Position numbers and translations under genes: made by a program. Shown in pieces: positions 13,732 through 20,126 of a stretch of 20,126 bases of DNA; the stretch's first letter is position 1, and each line of letters begins with the position of its first letter. Origin of the DNA: Lachnospiraceae bacterium UBA1712 (GTDB lineage Bacteria > Bacillota > Clostridia > Lachnospirales > Lachnospiraceae); the NCBI GenBank assembly GCA_002317175.1, contig DCJA01000031.1, positions 1 to 20,126 of the forward strand, given 5' to 3'. The notes under the pieces are model-generated. The model saw nothing but the letters and a program-made list of their open reading frames with translations. It did not search any database and was not told the DNA's origin.

Positions 13732-13875
13732 ATGATGAGACGAGAAATGAGTATTATAGACGATGATTTTTATTTCGTAAATGCTAGCAGACAAAGGGAA
13801 AATATAATAGAATCTGATTATACAGATGTGGAAAGTGAAGAGGTCTTTATAACATTTGTTAATAAATTGGGATAA
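13732..13875 (+). CDS. Small 47-residue protein of unknown function
   Basis: This short frame begins ATGATG at 13732 and stops at TAA 13873-13875, just before the next gene. GGAG at 13721-13724 lies 7 bases before the first ATG. It is strongly acidic and begins MMRREMSIIDDDFYFVNASR, with later ESDYTDVESEEVFITFVNKL. The codon pattern matches the neighbours. No membrane segment or known motif is seen. Its place right after the methyltransferase and 20 bases before the HD-GYP gene, plus the ribosome binding site, supports a real gene. It could also be chance open sequence. Confidence 0.55.
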   Translation: MMRREMSIIDDDFYFVNASRQRENIIESDYTDVESEEVFITFVNKLG

Positions 13876-13895
13876 TAAAAAGGAAAGTATCACAT

Positions 13896-16217
13896 ATGGC
13901 TAGAGAGCATAATAAAAACTGGAATGGTGTAATAGTTCCGGATTTTGGTGATTTTTTGGATATCATAGAGGGTGAGACCACTATTGGATTTAAGTATGAT
14001 GGTATTGGTGCGCTTATTATGACAGGTGCACAGATTTTAGCCGTTTTGTTTAATCTGATATTTGGAACAGGCTGGTTATTATTAATACACAGTATAGTTC
14101 CTGTGATTTCGTGGTTTGTATTGGGTGCTATATCAGCAATCAAAAAGGATTATGAGACGTATCTATTTAGGCGTATGGGTGCAATAGTATGGCCGGTTAT
14201 ATTTTCATTTTCATGGTTTATATCCGGTGGAATAGAGAGCCCTACAGGATACCTTTGGATGATTCTGGGTGTGTCCTACAATACATCGTTGGTTACTGGA
14301 AGGAAAAGTAAATATTATATAGCGTATGCTATATTAATCAATATAATAGCCATGGCTATTACAGTTGTATTTCCACAAACGCTTATTTCAGTATTTAGGC
14401 CTGACAGAATGAAGTATTATAATATTGCTCTAAGCATTATTGTGGCTATGTATATCTTTATGACCTTCTGGTTACAGAGAAAGATTGCAGAAAACATGCA
14501 GGATAAGTTGGCTGAATACAATGAGGAACTGATAGCACTTAATGAGGAAATAGAGACAAATACCAAGCTTCAAATGGAAATGCAGCATAGAGAAGAGCTG
14601 ATGGTTCAGCAGAAGAAGCAGGCCGATGAGATGACTAAGCTTCTTATAAGAACCCTGTCAGATACTATAGAGGCAAAAGACGAATATACTCGAGGTCACT
14701 CAAGCAGAGTTAGCGAATATGCCGAACTAATTGCTAAAAAAATGGGATTGCCAGAAGAAGAGGTGGACAGCATCAGGTATGCAGCTACTCTTCACGACAT
14801 TGGAAAGATAGGTGTCCCGGATACTATTCTCAACAAGCCATCAAAGCTTACAGATGAAGAATACAGTATTATCAAAACACATAGCTCTATTGGTGCTGAT
14901 ATTCTCAAAAATATTGAAATAATTGCTCATACAGCTGATATTGCCGGACATCATCATGAAAGATATGATGGTAAGGGCTATCCTGAGGGACTTAAGGCTG
15001 ATGAAATATCCATCGGTGCAAGAATCGTGGCTATTGCTGATTCCTTTGATGCGATGAATTCCAGACGAATCTACAGAAAGCCTTTAAGCCGTGACATTAT
15101 CATTAGTGAAATCACTAAGAATAGAGGTATCCAGTTTGATCCAGAGATAGCAGACGCATTTTTGGAATTGTTAGAATCTGGTGCAATTGATAAAATTGCA
15201 TCGAACAATCAGGAACAGGCAGATGATGATATCGCTGGTTTCCACAACGAAGATGCGGAAAAGATACTATCTGCCGTGGTTACGTCCATGAAGTCCAGCT
15301 CAGGATCTTCGACGGATTTATTAACAGGACTAAGTCTTAGAAGTGTCGGAGAGGAAAAGATAGCACATCTTATTAGTGAGAAGCCAGGTGCACTTATATT
15401 CTGTGATATGGATAATCTTAAGACTATCAATGACAGATACGGTCATAAGAGCGGTGATAAAGCTCTGAAGATGTTGGGTGAGATAATTGGCAAATATGGT
15501 GAAAAGGGCGTTGCCTGCAGGATCGGAGGAGATGAATTCCTCTTATACCTTGATGATGTCAATGAGAAATCGGCGATTGAACTGGTTAATAAAATTGATG
15601 AGGAATTTAGACTTGCTGTAAAAGACGACCAGACTATAAGCGTGGCAACCCTGTCTGCAGGTATCTGTCTTACAAAACCGACTGATATTTATGCCAATGT
15701 TTTGAGCAATGCTGACAAAGCTTTATATCATGTTAAGCAGAGAGGTAAGGCTGGTTATTATATATTCCATGACAATATGGAGTCTGATGCCAATGATCAT
15801 CATGTCGATATTGGACAGATAACAAAAAGTATTGAGGCAGCAGGCCAATACGATGGTGCACTTAATGTGGAGTATCGCCAGTTCACAAAGATGTATGACT
15901 ATCTTCACAAAGTTTGCGAGAGATATGGACACACCTGTAGCGTAATACTGGTTACTCTTGATGCAAGAAACAAAGATACAATGTATATTGATGAAATAGA
16001 GCAGGGTATGAATTACCTGGAGATGTCTATTAGGAACACTATACGTAATGTAGATATTTGTACAAGGTATTCATCCGTTCAATATCTGATTATCTTATTT
16101 GAGGCTGAGAAGGATAGCATTGATAACATTATGTCTCGCGCTTTTGCTTCATTTTATAAGATGAATACAAATTCAGACCTTGTACCACGTTATGAGACAA
16201 GTACATTGTTCGAATAA
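13896..16217 (+). CDS. Membrane HD-GYP/GGDEF cyclic-di-GMP protein with degenerate third domain
   Basis: This 773-residue protein starts at ATG 13896 behind AGGAAAG. Residues about 39-195 hold around six membrane segments, and a coiled coil follows (196-250). An HD-GYP phosphodiesterase domain (250-430) has HDIGKIGVP (His300, Asp301) and YDGKGYP (GYP at 361-363), so it should be active. A GGDEF diguanylate cyclase domain (472-628) has RIGGDEF (544-548) with intact signature. The RxxD inhibition site is absent (EKGV at 536-539). The C-terminal 120 residues resemble another GGDEF fold, with TRYSSVQYLIIL (723-734) where the signature would be. It should sense a membrane signal and both make and break cyclic di-GMP, with balance set by regulation. 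It follows the 47-aa gene, but operon membership is uncertain. The direction of net activity cannot be read from sequence. Confidence 0.9.
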   Translation: MAREHNKNWNGVIVPDFGDFLDIIEGETTIGFKYDGIGALIMTGAQILAVLFNLIFGTGWLLLIHSIVPVISWFVLGAISAIKKDYETYLFRRMGAIVWPVIFSFSWFISGGIESPTGYLWMILGVSYNTSLVTGRKSKYYIAYAILINIIAMAITVVFPQTLISVFRPDRMKYYNIALSIIVAMYIFMTFWLQRKIAENMQDKLAEYNEELIALNEEIETNTKLQMEMQHREELMVQQKKQADEMTKLLIRTLSDTIEAKDEYTRGHSSRVSEYAELIAKKMGLPEEEVDSIRYAATLHDIGKIGVPDTILNKPSKLTDEEYSIIKTHSSIGADILKNIEIIAHTADIAGHHHERYDGKGYPEGLKADEISIGARIVAIADSFDAMNSRRIYRKPLSRDIIISEITKNRGIQFDPEIADAFLELLESGAIDKIASNNQEQADDDIAGFHNEDAEKILSAVVTSMKSSSGSSTDLLTGLSLRSVGEEKIAHLISEKPGALIFCDMDNLKTINDRYGHKSGDKALKMLGEIIGKYGEKGVACRIGGDEFLLYLDDVNEKSAIELVNKIDEEFRLAVKDDQTISVATLSAGICLTKPTDIYANVLSNADKALYHVKQRGKAGYYIFHDNMESDANDHHVDIGQITKSIEAAGQYDGALNVEYRQFTKMYDYLHKVCERYGHTCSVILVTLDARNKDTMYIDEIEQGMNYLEMSIRNTIRNVDICTRYSSVQYLIILFEAEKDSIDNIMSRAFASFYKMNTNSDLVPRYETSTLFE

Positions 16218-16282
16218 TAGTTAATAACGGAATCAATCGGAGCTTTTAGCTCCCTACTGATAAAGTAAAGGAGAGTATATTT

Positions 16283-16678
16283 ATGGGATTAGGAGAAATG
16301 CTTGGCGTAAAGATGATAAAGATTGAGCCAAAGGAGAAAATGTCGCTGGAAGAGCTGTATGAAAAGATTAAGGACATTCAGTTTTCTGCTGGCAAGCCAG
16401 AGTACATCAAACATGGTCTTAACTATGTAATAGCCTTTCCACCAGAAGACAGAGAAAACCAGGTGTGGATTATTACAAGCAAAGATAATTTTATTGTGCA
16501 GAGAAGCGTAGCGATAGCTGGTGTGGCTAACACATTTAAGAACATGGCTAAAGCCGAGATTCTAGATCAGTTATCTGGCGGAATAACAGGCATGGTTTCA
16601 GCCTTTGGTAGTCCAAAGAAAGCTTGTATGGCGCATTGCGATGAGATTGCTGAAAAAGTTAAAGAGATTATTGCGTAA
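16283..16678 (+). CDS. 131-residue protein of unknown function
   Basis: This small soluble protein starts at ATG 16283 behind AAAGGAG (16267-16273). Residues 18-50 are helical and charged (SLEELYEKIKDIQF). Strands follow (YVIAFPPEDRENQVWIITS), and a C-terminal helical stretch reads LDQLSGGITGMVSAFGSPKKACMAHCDEIAEKVKEII. The glycine-rich segment could pack against another domain. There are no membrane, signal or catalytic motifs. Its neighbour 23 bases downstream is the YunG-like gene, so they may be co-transcribed. I do not recognise it. Confidence 0.7.
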   Translation: MGLGEMLGVKMIKIEPKEKMSLEELYEKIKDIQFSAGKPEYIKHGLNYVIAFPPEDRENQVWIITSKDNFIVQRSVAIAGVANTFKNMAKAEILDQLSGGITGMVSAFGSPKKACMAHCDEIAEKVKEIIA

Positions 16679-16701
16679 GAATATCTATTGGGAGAATTAT
16701 T

Positions 16702-17136
16702 ATGGAATATAAGTTTTGGGGCTGGCAGAATGCTGATGCTAAACCTATTACAGATGAATATCCGAAAATACATAATCCAATTGATCTTTATGATGCATTG
16801 TCACATATATGGTGCGCAGATACCTGTGCGCCAAGAATGCGTGACAGTTGGACTAAGGACAATATGACACTTGGGCAATGTTCCATTACTGCTTTTCTTG
16901 CACAGGATATCTTTGGTGGTGAAGTATATGGTATCCCTAGACAAGGAGGTAACTTCCATTGCTTTAATGTTATAGGAGACTGTCGATTTGATCTGACTAG
17001 TGAGCAGTTCGGCGATGAAGTGCTTGACTACGATAATACTCCTGAGCAGTATAGAGAAACTCATTTCGCAAAGGAAGAGAAAAGACTAAGATATGAATAT
17101 CTGAAGTCTGAACTTCAACGCTATTGTGGCAAATAA
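16702..17136 (+). CDS. YunG-like protein with possible Cys-His-Asp triad
   Basis: This 144-residue protein contains IWCADTCAPRMRDSWTKDN, TLGQCSITAFLAQDIFGGEV, GGNFHCFNVI and FDLTSEQFG, which match the YunG family known from Bacillus as I remember it. Cys60 at the head of a helix, His86 in NFHCFN and Asp97 in FDLT occur in the order and spacing seen in papain/transglutaminase-like folds, so an amidase or transfer reaction is possible. No activity is known for it. It is soluble and has no signal peptide. GGGAG sits before the ATG. The gene is 23 bases after the 131-aa gene and its last bases precede the hsp20 upstream region. Confidence 0.75.
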   Translation: MEYKFWGWQNADAKPITDEYPKIHNPIDLYDALSHIWCADTCAPRMRDSWTKDNMTLGQCSITAFLAQDIFGGEVYGIPRQGGNFHCFNVIGDCRFDLTSEQFGDEVLDYDNTPEQYRETHFAKEEKRLRYEYLKSELQRYCGK

Positions 17137-17142
17137 CCTAGT

Positions 17143-17156
17143 AGATATCGATATCT
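17143..17156. repeat. 14-bp perfect palindrome
   Basis: AGATATCGATATCT is an exact palindrome lying 7 bases after the YunG-like stop codon. A site for a DNA-binding protein is conceivable; it has no T-run and is not a terminator. Confidence 0.4.
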
Positions 17157-17210
17157 GAACAGTGCTTCTGAGAACTTAATTTTTTATTTATAATTAGTTA
17201 ACAAAAGAAT

Positions 17211-17262
17211 AAGAATATCAATAGTATTCTTTATTGACAAGCGGTAAACAGAGGACTATAAC
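17211..17262 (+). promoter_or_regulatory. Promoter of the hsp20 gene with adjacent inverted repeat
   Basis: TTGACA (17234-17239) and TATAAC (17257-17262), 17 bases apart, form a strong SigA-type promoter with a start near 17269 and a leader of about 107 bases. Next to the -35 box is an inverted repeat AAGAATA/TATTCTT (17211-17217 with 17225-17231) with a 7-base spacer. No CIRCE element (TTAGCACTC-N9-GAGTGCTAA) or CtsR heptad repeat is visible, so the heat-shock control signal differs from these. Confidence 0.7.
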
Positions 17263-17375
17263 GTAGGCAGAACAAAAGAAAAGAAACATTTATATGCTTC
17301 CAAACATTCCAGGTTCAAAGTTAATAAGTAACGGGTTGATCAAGATTTTTGATTGGTAGAAAGGAAGGATGACTT

Positions 17376-17858
17376 ATGTTGGCACCTAGTTTATTTAATG
17401 AAAACTTTGATTTGTTTGATCGCTTTTATCATGATCCATGGTTCGGATTTAATGACCATGAATTCAAAGACTTGGAAAAGAAACTTTATGGGCACAGAGC
17501 AAAAAATGTTATGAACACGGATATTAAAGAATCCGATTCAGAGTATGAAATGACCATTGATCTTCCAGGCTTCAAAAAAGAAGAGGTAAGTGTGGCACTT
17601 GAAAATGGTTACCTTACAATTGGAGCCAGCAAGGGCCTTGAGAAGGACGATGCTGAGAATGAAGAGGAGAGAGCAAAAGGTAACTATATCAGAAGAGAAA
17701 GATACAGCGGCTCCTGCCAGAGAAGCTTTTATGTAGGAGATGCTCTTGATGTAAATGATATCAGGGCTAATTTCCAGCACGGAATTCTTAAACTGACTAT
17801 TCCTAAAAAAGACCAGAAACAGGTTGAGTGCAACAAATATGTTGCCATTGAAGGTTAA
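17376..17858 (+). CDS. Small heat-shock protein of the Hsp20/alpha-crystallin family
   Basis: This 160-residue chaperone holds unfolding proteins in large oligomers without ATP. The N-terminus MLAPSLFNENFDLFDRFYHDP is of clostridial Hsp18 type. The alpha-crystallin domain (about 47-145) includes YEMTIDLPGFKKEEVSVALENGYL, an acidic insertion (KDDAENEEERAKG), YIRRERYSGSCQRSF and the A-x-n-GvL signature as ANFQHGILKLTIPK (131-144). The tail VECNKYVAIEG is typical of the group. The ATG follows AAGGAAGGA (17361-17369). A strong promoter with an inverted repeat precedes it. The 92-aa gene starts 12 bases after its stop and is probably co-transcribed. Confidence 0.95.
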   Translation: MLAPSLFNENFDLFDRFYHDPWFGFNDHEFKDLEKKLYGHRAKNVMNTDIKESDSEYEMTIDLPGFKKEEVSVALENGYLTIGASKGLEKDDAENEEERAKGNYIRRERYSGSCQRSFYVGDALDVNDIRANFQHGILKLTIPKKDQKQVECNKYVAIEG

Positions 17859-17870
17859 GGGGGAAGAGTC

Positions 17871-18149
17871 ATGATTAACGAATTTAAGGTATATGAAAGA
17901 AATCCACATGTGTTAAGAAAGCTGGTTCGTTTTACTGGATATATTCCAGCGAACATTGTTGATAAAGCCGAAAAAACTGTAACTCCAGTGAAGATTTCAA
18001 AGCATGATCAAGAACTGCTGATGAAAGATAAAAAGGCTCAGCTTGATATCGATTATGATGGAAAGAAATATCACACAAAGATATCAAAAATACATATGGA
18101 TGAAGCAAGCAAAGATATAGATGAAATAGAATTAGCGGTAATTAGTTAA
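17871..18149 (+). CDS. 92-residue protein of unknown function, hsp20 companion
   Basis: The start ATG 17871 follows AAGGGGGAAGAG. The protein is soluble, basic-to-neutral and mixed in structure. It begins NEFKVYERNPHVLRKLVRFT, with later helical DQELLMKDKKAQ and a strand segment ending IDEIELAVIS. No domain, membrane segment or signal peptide is recognised. It lies 12 bases after hsp20 and is followed by a terminator for the pair, so it probably shares the heat-shock transcript. It could be an adaptor or a chaperone accessory, but this is unsupported by motifs. Confidence 0.7.
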   Translation: MINEFKVYERNPHVLRKLVRFTGYIPANIVDKAEKTVTPVKISKHDQELLMKDKKAQLDIDYDGKKYHTKISKIHMDEASKDIDEIELAVIS

Positions 18150-18239
18150 CTAGCATCGTTAATGAGTGCAGTAGTTCTTAGCGTATTTGCGACTAAGAAT
18201 GAGATGACTAATGAAGAAACAACTAAAGAAAAGAAATTA

Positions 18240-18281
18240 AACAATGGGAACACCAAACATGCTGGTGTTCCCATTGTTTTG
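18240..18281 (+). terminator. Strong intrinsic terminator of the hsp20 unit
   Basis: A perfect 16-bp stem, from AACAATGG at 18240 to CCATTGTT ending at 18278, closes a 7-base loop (18256-18262). The T-run TTTT at 18277-18280 overlaps the foot of the stem. An earlier bulged hairpin (TTCTTAG/CTAAGAA, 18175-18181 with 18193-18199) has no T-run and is not the terminator. Confidence 0.9.
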
Positions 18282-18305
18282 TGCTAAAGAAGCTTGTGGT
18301 ATAAT
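18277..18305 (+). promoter_or_regulatory. Extended -10 promoter of the acetyltransferase gene
   Basis: TATAAT (18300-18305) is preceded by TGG, giving an extended -10 element. The -35 region falls in the T-run of the preceding terminator (TTTTGT, 18277-18282, spacing 17) and is poor. The start would lie about 30 bases before the ATG. Confidence 0.5.
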
Positions 18306-18346
18306 CAAAGCGTTGGTAAATATTGATTAATATATGGAGCAAATAT

Positions 18347-18829
18347 ATGAATATTAGGGAAATTAGATCGGAGGATAATCTTGCTCTCGCTGATATCATA
18401 CGTGACAATCTGGAGAAACATGAGCTAAATATTCCTGGAACAGTTTATTTTGATGATAACTTAAACAGACTTAGCGAGTTCTATCTTGATAAGCCTGAAC
18501 AGAGAAAATACTATATACTTTTGGATGAAAATGAGAGAATAATAGGCGGTATCGGTCTTGCTGAATTTGAGGCTTTGGATGGATGGGCTGAACTTCAGAA
18601 ACTCTATTTAATTGATGAATACAAGGGACAGGGACTTGGTAAAAAACTGGTTGAACTGGTTATAGATATTGCTCAGATATTAGGATATAGCACGTTGTAT
18701 CTTGAGACGCATACCAATCTGAAAGCAGCCATTGGATTGTACGAAAAATGTGGTTTTAAAATAATCGACAAACCAGACGGTGTAGTACACAGCACTATGA
18801 ATAGATTCTATGTGAAAGAATTGAGCTAA
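18347..18829 (+). CDS. GNAT-family N-acetyltransferase
   Basis: This 160-residue enzyme transfers an acetyl group from acetyl-CoA to an amine. The CoA-binding motif A is IDEYKGQGLGKKLVELVI (89-106) with the Q-x-x-G-x-G-type loop at GQGLG. Motif B is YLETHTNLKAAIGLYEKCGF (118-137), including the typical A-x-x-L-Y-x-K-x-G-F. The substrate is unknown. Start ATG 18347 follows GGAG (18336-18339); a longer frame from 18323 lacks a ribosome binding site. It has its own extended -10 promoter and is followed after 34 bases by the amidase gene. Confidence 0.88.
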   Translation: MNIREIRSEDNLALADIIRDNLEKHELNIPGTVYFDDNLNRLSEFYLDKPEQRKYYILLDENERIIGGIGLAEFEALDGWAELQKLYLIDEYKGQGLGKKLVELVIDIAQILGYSTLYLETHTNLKAAIGLYEKCGFKIIDKPDGVVHSTMNRFYVKELS

Positions 18830-18863
18830 GATTAATAGTATAACAATGGAGGTTTAAGATCTC

Positions 18864-20114
18864 ATGAATCATATCAATAGATGTAAAGTGTCGATGCTTG
18901 CTCATGCAAAGTACTTGTGCATTTTTACACTTGCAGCTTGCTTGTTTTGTGGAAGTCTGTTATGTGGTTGTTCTCAAAAGACTAGACAGGATGACAGGGA
19001 GGTAGTAGCTGATACAATTACTACTGGTGTAACTGATGATGGAGCGAATGAGCAGTCTGGAAATGTTATTGACAATTCAGGCAATAGTTTGACTACTGAC
19101 ATCAGTGACAATGATGTCATAAATGACGAAGAAGTTGTTACTACAGATACCGTTAAGGTGAGGACAGCCCCCTCACTGGATGCAGATGTGTACACTTTGC
19201 TTAATACCAATACTGTTGTTAAGCGCATATCTAATGATGGCGAATGGAGTAAGGTCATCGTGGATGGCGCAGAATATTATATGGCGAGTATGTATCTTAA
19301 GGTGAAGTCAGATAACGAAGACAGTGGACTTGCCGATGGCAACGTAGATAGCGGTGAAGCTGATGGCAGCGTAGATAGCGGTGAAACTGATGGCAGCCAA
19401 AATGCTACAGGAGCGGAAAGACAGATAGACCAGGATGCTTCAAATCAGATTGGTGCAGATCAGGTGGGTTTAGTACAGTCCACAGGACGTCTGATTGTAA
19501 TAGATGCTGGTCATCAGCGTAAAGGCAATTCTGAAAAGGAACCAATAGGTCCGGGAGCTTCTCAGACCAAGGCCAAAGTAACTGGTGGAACTAGTGGAAA
19601 AACCAGTGGTCTTGCGGAGTATGAACTTACTCTGTCGGTTTCTCAGAAACTTCAGACTGAGCTTACTAATAGAGGATATACTGTTATTATGACACGTACG
19701 TCACATGACGTTAACATCAGCAATTCTGAGCGAGCAGCTGTGGCAAATGATAATAAGGCTGATGCATTTATCAGAATACATGCTAATGGTTCAGACAATA
19801 CATCGGTTAATGGTGCCATGACTATCTGTCAGACTGCATCTAACCCTTATAATGCTTCTCTGTATTCGCAGAGCAAGGCCTTGTCCAAATATGTGCTGGA
19901 TCAGATGGTTGCAGCAACAGGATGCAAACGAGAGCGAGTATGGGAGACCGATACTATGAGTGGAATTAACTGGTGTCAGGTGCCAGTTACCATTGTGGAG
20001 ATGGGTTACATGACCAATCCAGATGAGGACCTGCGTATGGCCTCAGATGATTATCAGAATAAGATTGTGACTGGTATTGCCAATGGTGTGGACCAGTATA
20101 TTGCTAACCGCTAG
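18864..20114 (+). CDS. Lipoprotein N-acetylmuramoyl-L-alanine amidase with SH3-like domain (Amidase_3)
   Basis: This 416-residue enzyme cuts the bond between the muramic acid lactyl group and L-alanine in peptidoglycan. A hydrophobic N-terminus ends with lipobox LCGC, so Cys36 should be lipidated and the protein held on the outer membrane face. A Ser/Asp/Asn-rich linker leads to a bacterial SH3-like domain (about 92-147, TVKVRTAPSLDADVYTLLN). Three 9-residue repeats follow (153-179, D-S-G-x-[AT]-D-G-[NS]-x). The Amidase_3 catalytic domain begins at RLIVIDAGHQRK (209-220). Zinc ligands are predicted as His217, Glu252 and His306, with catalytic Glu379 in VEMGYMTN. The insert EPIGPGASQTKAKVTGGTSG is characteristic of clostridial members. 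GGAGG (18848-18852) lies 11 bases before the ATG. Confidence 0.92.
   Translation: MNHINRCKVSMLAHAKYLCIFTLAACLFCGSLLCGCSQKTRQDDREVVADTITTGVTDDGANEQSGNVIDNSGNSLTTDISDNDVINDEEVVTTDTVKVRTAPSLDADVYTLLNTNTVVKRISNDGEWSKVIVDGAEYYMASMYLKVKSDNEDSGLADGNVDSGEADGSVDSGETDGSQNATGAERQIDQDASNQIGADQVGLVQSTGRLIVIDAGHQRKGNSEKEPIGPGASQTKAKVTGGTSGKTSGLAEYELTLSVSQKLQTELTNRGYTVIMTRTSHDVNISNSERAAVANDNKADAFIRIHANGSDNTSVNGAMTICQTASNPYNASLYSQSKALSKYVLDQMVAATGCKRERVWETDTMSGINWCQVPVTIVEMGYMTNPDEDLRMASDDYQNKIVTGIANGVDQYIANR
19320..19400 (+). repeat. Three 27-bp tandem repeats in the amidase linker
   Basis: Three consecutive 27-base units start at 19320, 19347 and 19374, encoding D-S-G-L/E-A/T-D-G-N/S-V/Q. Units 2 and 3 are nearly identical at DNA level, and unit 1 has diverged. 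Such in-frame repeats can change copy number by slippage and so alter linker length. Confidence 0.85.
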
Positions 20115-20126
20115 ATTAGGGGGATA

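Noticed and set aside
16239..16253. Hairpin GGAGC/GCTCC after the HD-GYP gene
   Set aside because: The stem has only five pairs and no T-run, so it does not support a terminator or riboswitch call.
17296..17370. Possible RNA thermometer covering the hsp20 ribosome binding site
   Set aside because: CTTCC at 17297-17301 can pair with GGAAG at 17363-17367, but only over five bases at long range, with no four-U or ROSE-like structure.
17538..17909. 123-residue minus-strand frame opposite hsp20
   Set aside because: It is antisense to a clear Hsp20 gene and the start of its companion, and shows no domain or plausible promoter.
18162..18287. 41-residue frame starting at ATG 18162
   Set aside because: There is no ribosome binding site, it runs through the terminator stem, and its sequence has no recognisable motif.
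1..20126. CRISPR array, tRNA, rRNA or insertion sequence
   Set aside because: No regularly spaced repeats, cloverleaf-like genes, rRNA segments, transposases or paired terminal repeats were recognised on either strand.

Overview
The window looks like a chromosomal segment of a low-GC anaerobic Firmicute, most likely a Lachnospiraceae member of the Butyrivibrio/Pseudobutyrivibrio/Roseburia kind. This is inferred from AT-rich sequence, strong GGAGG-type ribosome binding sites, Clostridia-like promoters, a CUT1 sugar importer with no ATPase gene beside it, YunG-like and CwlD-like proteins of clostridial type, and a TehB-type methyltransferase. All supported genes lie on the + strand. I see no tRNA, rRNA, CRISPR array, insertion sequence or integrase.

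Layout. (1) 1-2239: the tail of a gene cut by the window edge (probably an RlmD-type RNA methyltransferase), a TehB-like methyltransferase with its terminator, then a two-gene unit with its own promoter: a coiled-coil/HTH protein and an ORF6N protein fused to a phospholipase-D-like domain. That pair looks accessory. (2) 2300-10847: a sugar-utilisation locus. A LacI-family regulator, ending in its own terminator, precedes a catabolic operon: two CUT1 permeases, a lipoprotein substrate-binding protein, a cytoplasmic GH31 alpha-glycosidase and a nucleoside-hydrolase-fold protein. LacI-type operators with an AAAACGTTTT-like core lie just downstream of the regulator's predicted start and on both sides of the operon promoter (TTGACA-17-TATAAT), which suggests autoregulation and looping repression. 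The binding protein gene is bracketed by hairpins that may raise its expression. (3) 10857-13875: a small conserved-looking protein, a NYN nuclease with two LOTUS/OST-HTH domains, a macro-domain protein, a 101-aa protein of unknown role, a second SAM methyltransferase and a 47-aa protein.

(4) 13896-16217: a membrane HD-GYP plus GGDEF protein able, by motifs, both to make and to degrade cyclic di-GMP, with a third, degenerate GGDEF-like region at its C-terminus. (5) 16283-18281: a 131-aa protein, a YunG-like protein with a possible Cys/His/Asp triad, then an Hsp20 chaperone with a strong promoter and a 92-aa companion gene, closed by a 16-bp-stem terminator. (6) 18347-20114: a GNAT acetyltransferase and a lipoprotein amidase (SH3-like domain, 9-residue repeats, Amidase_3).

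The best candidates for something not well described are the GH31 plus variant nucleoside-hydrolase pathway, the second set of repeated half-sites upstream of its promoter, the NYN-LOTUS-LOTUS protein and its macro/methyltransferase neighbours, and the ORF6N-PLD gene with a 23-bp palindrome inside its coding sequence.
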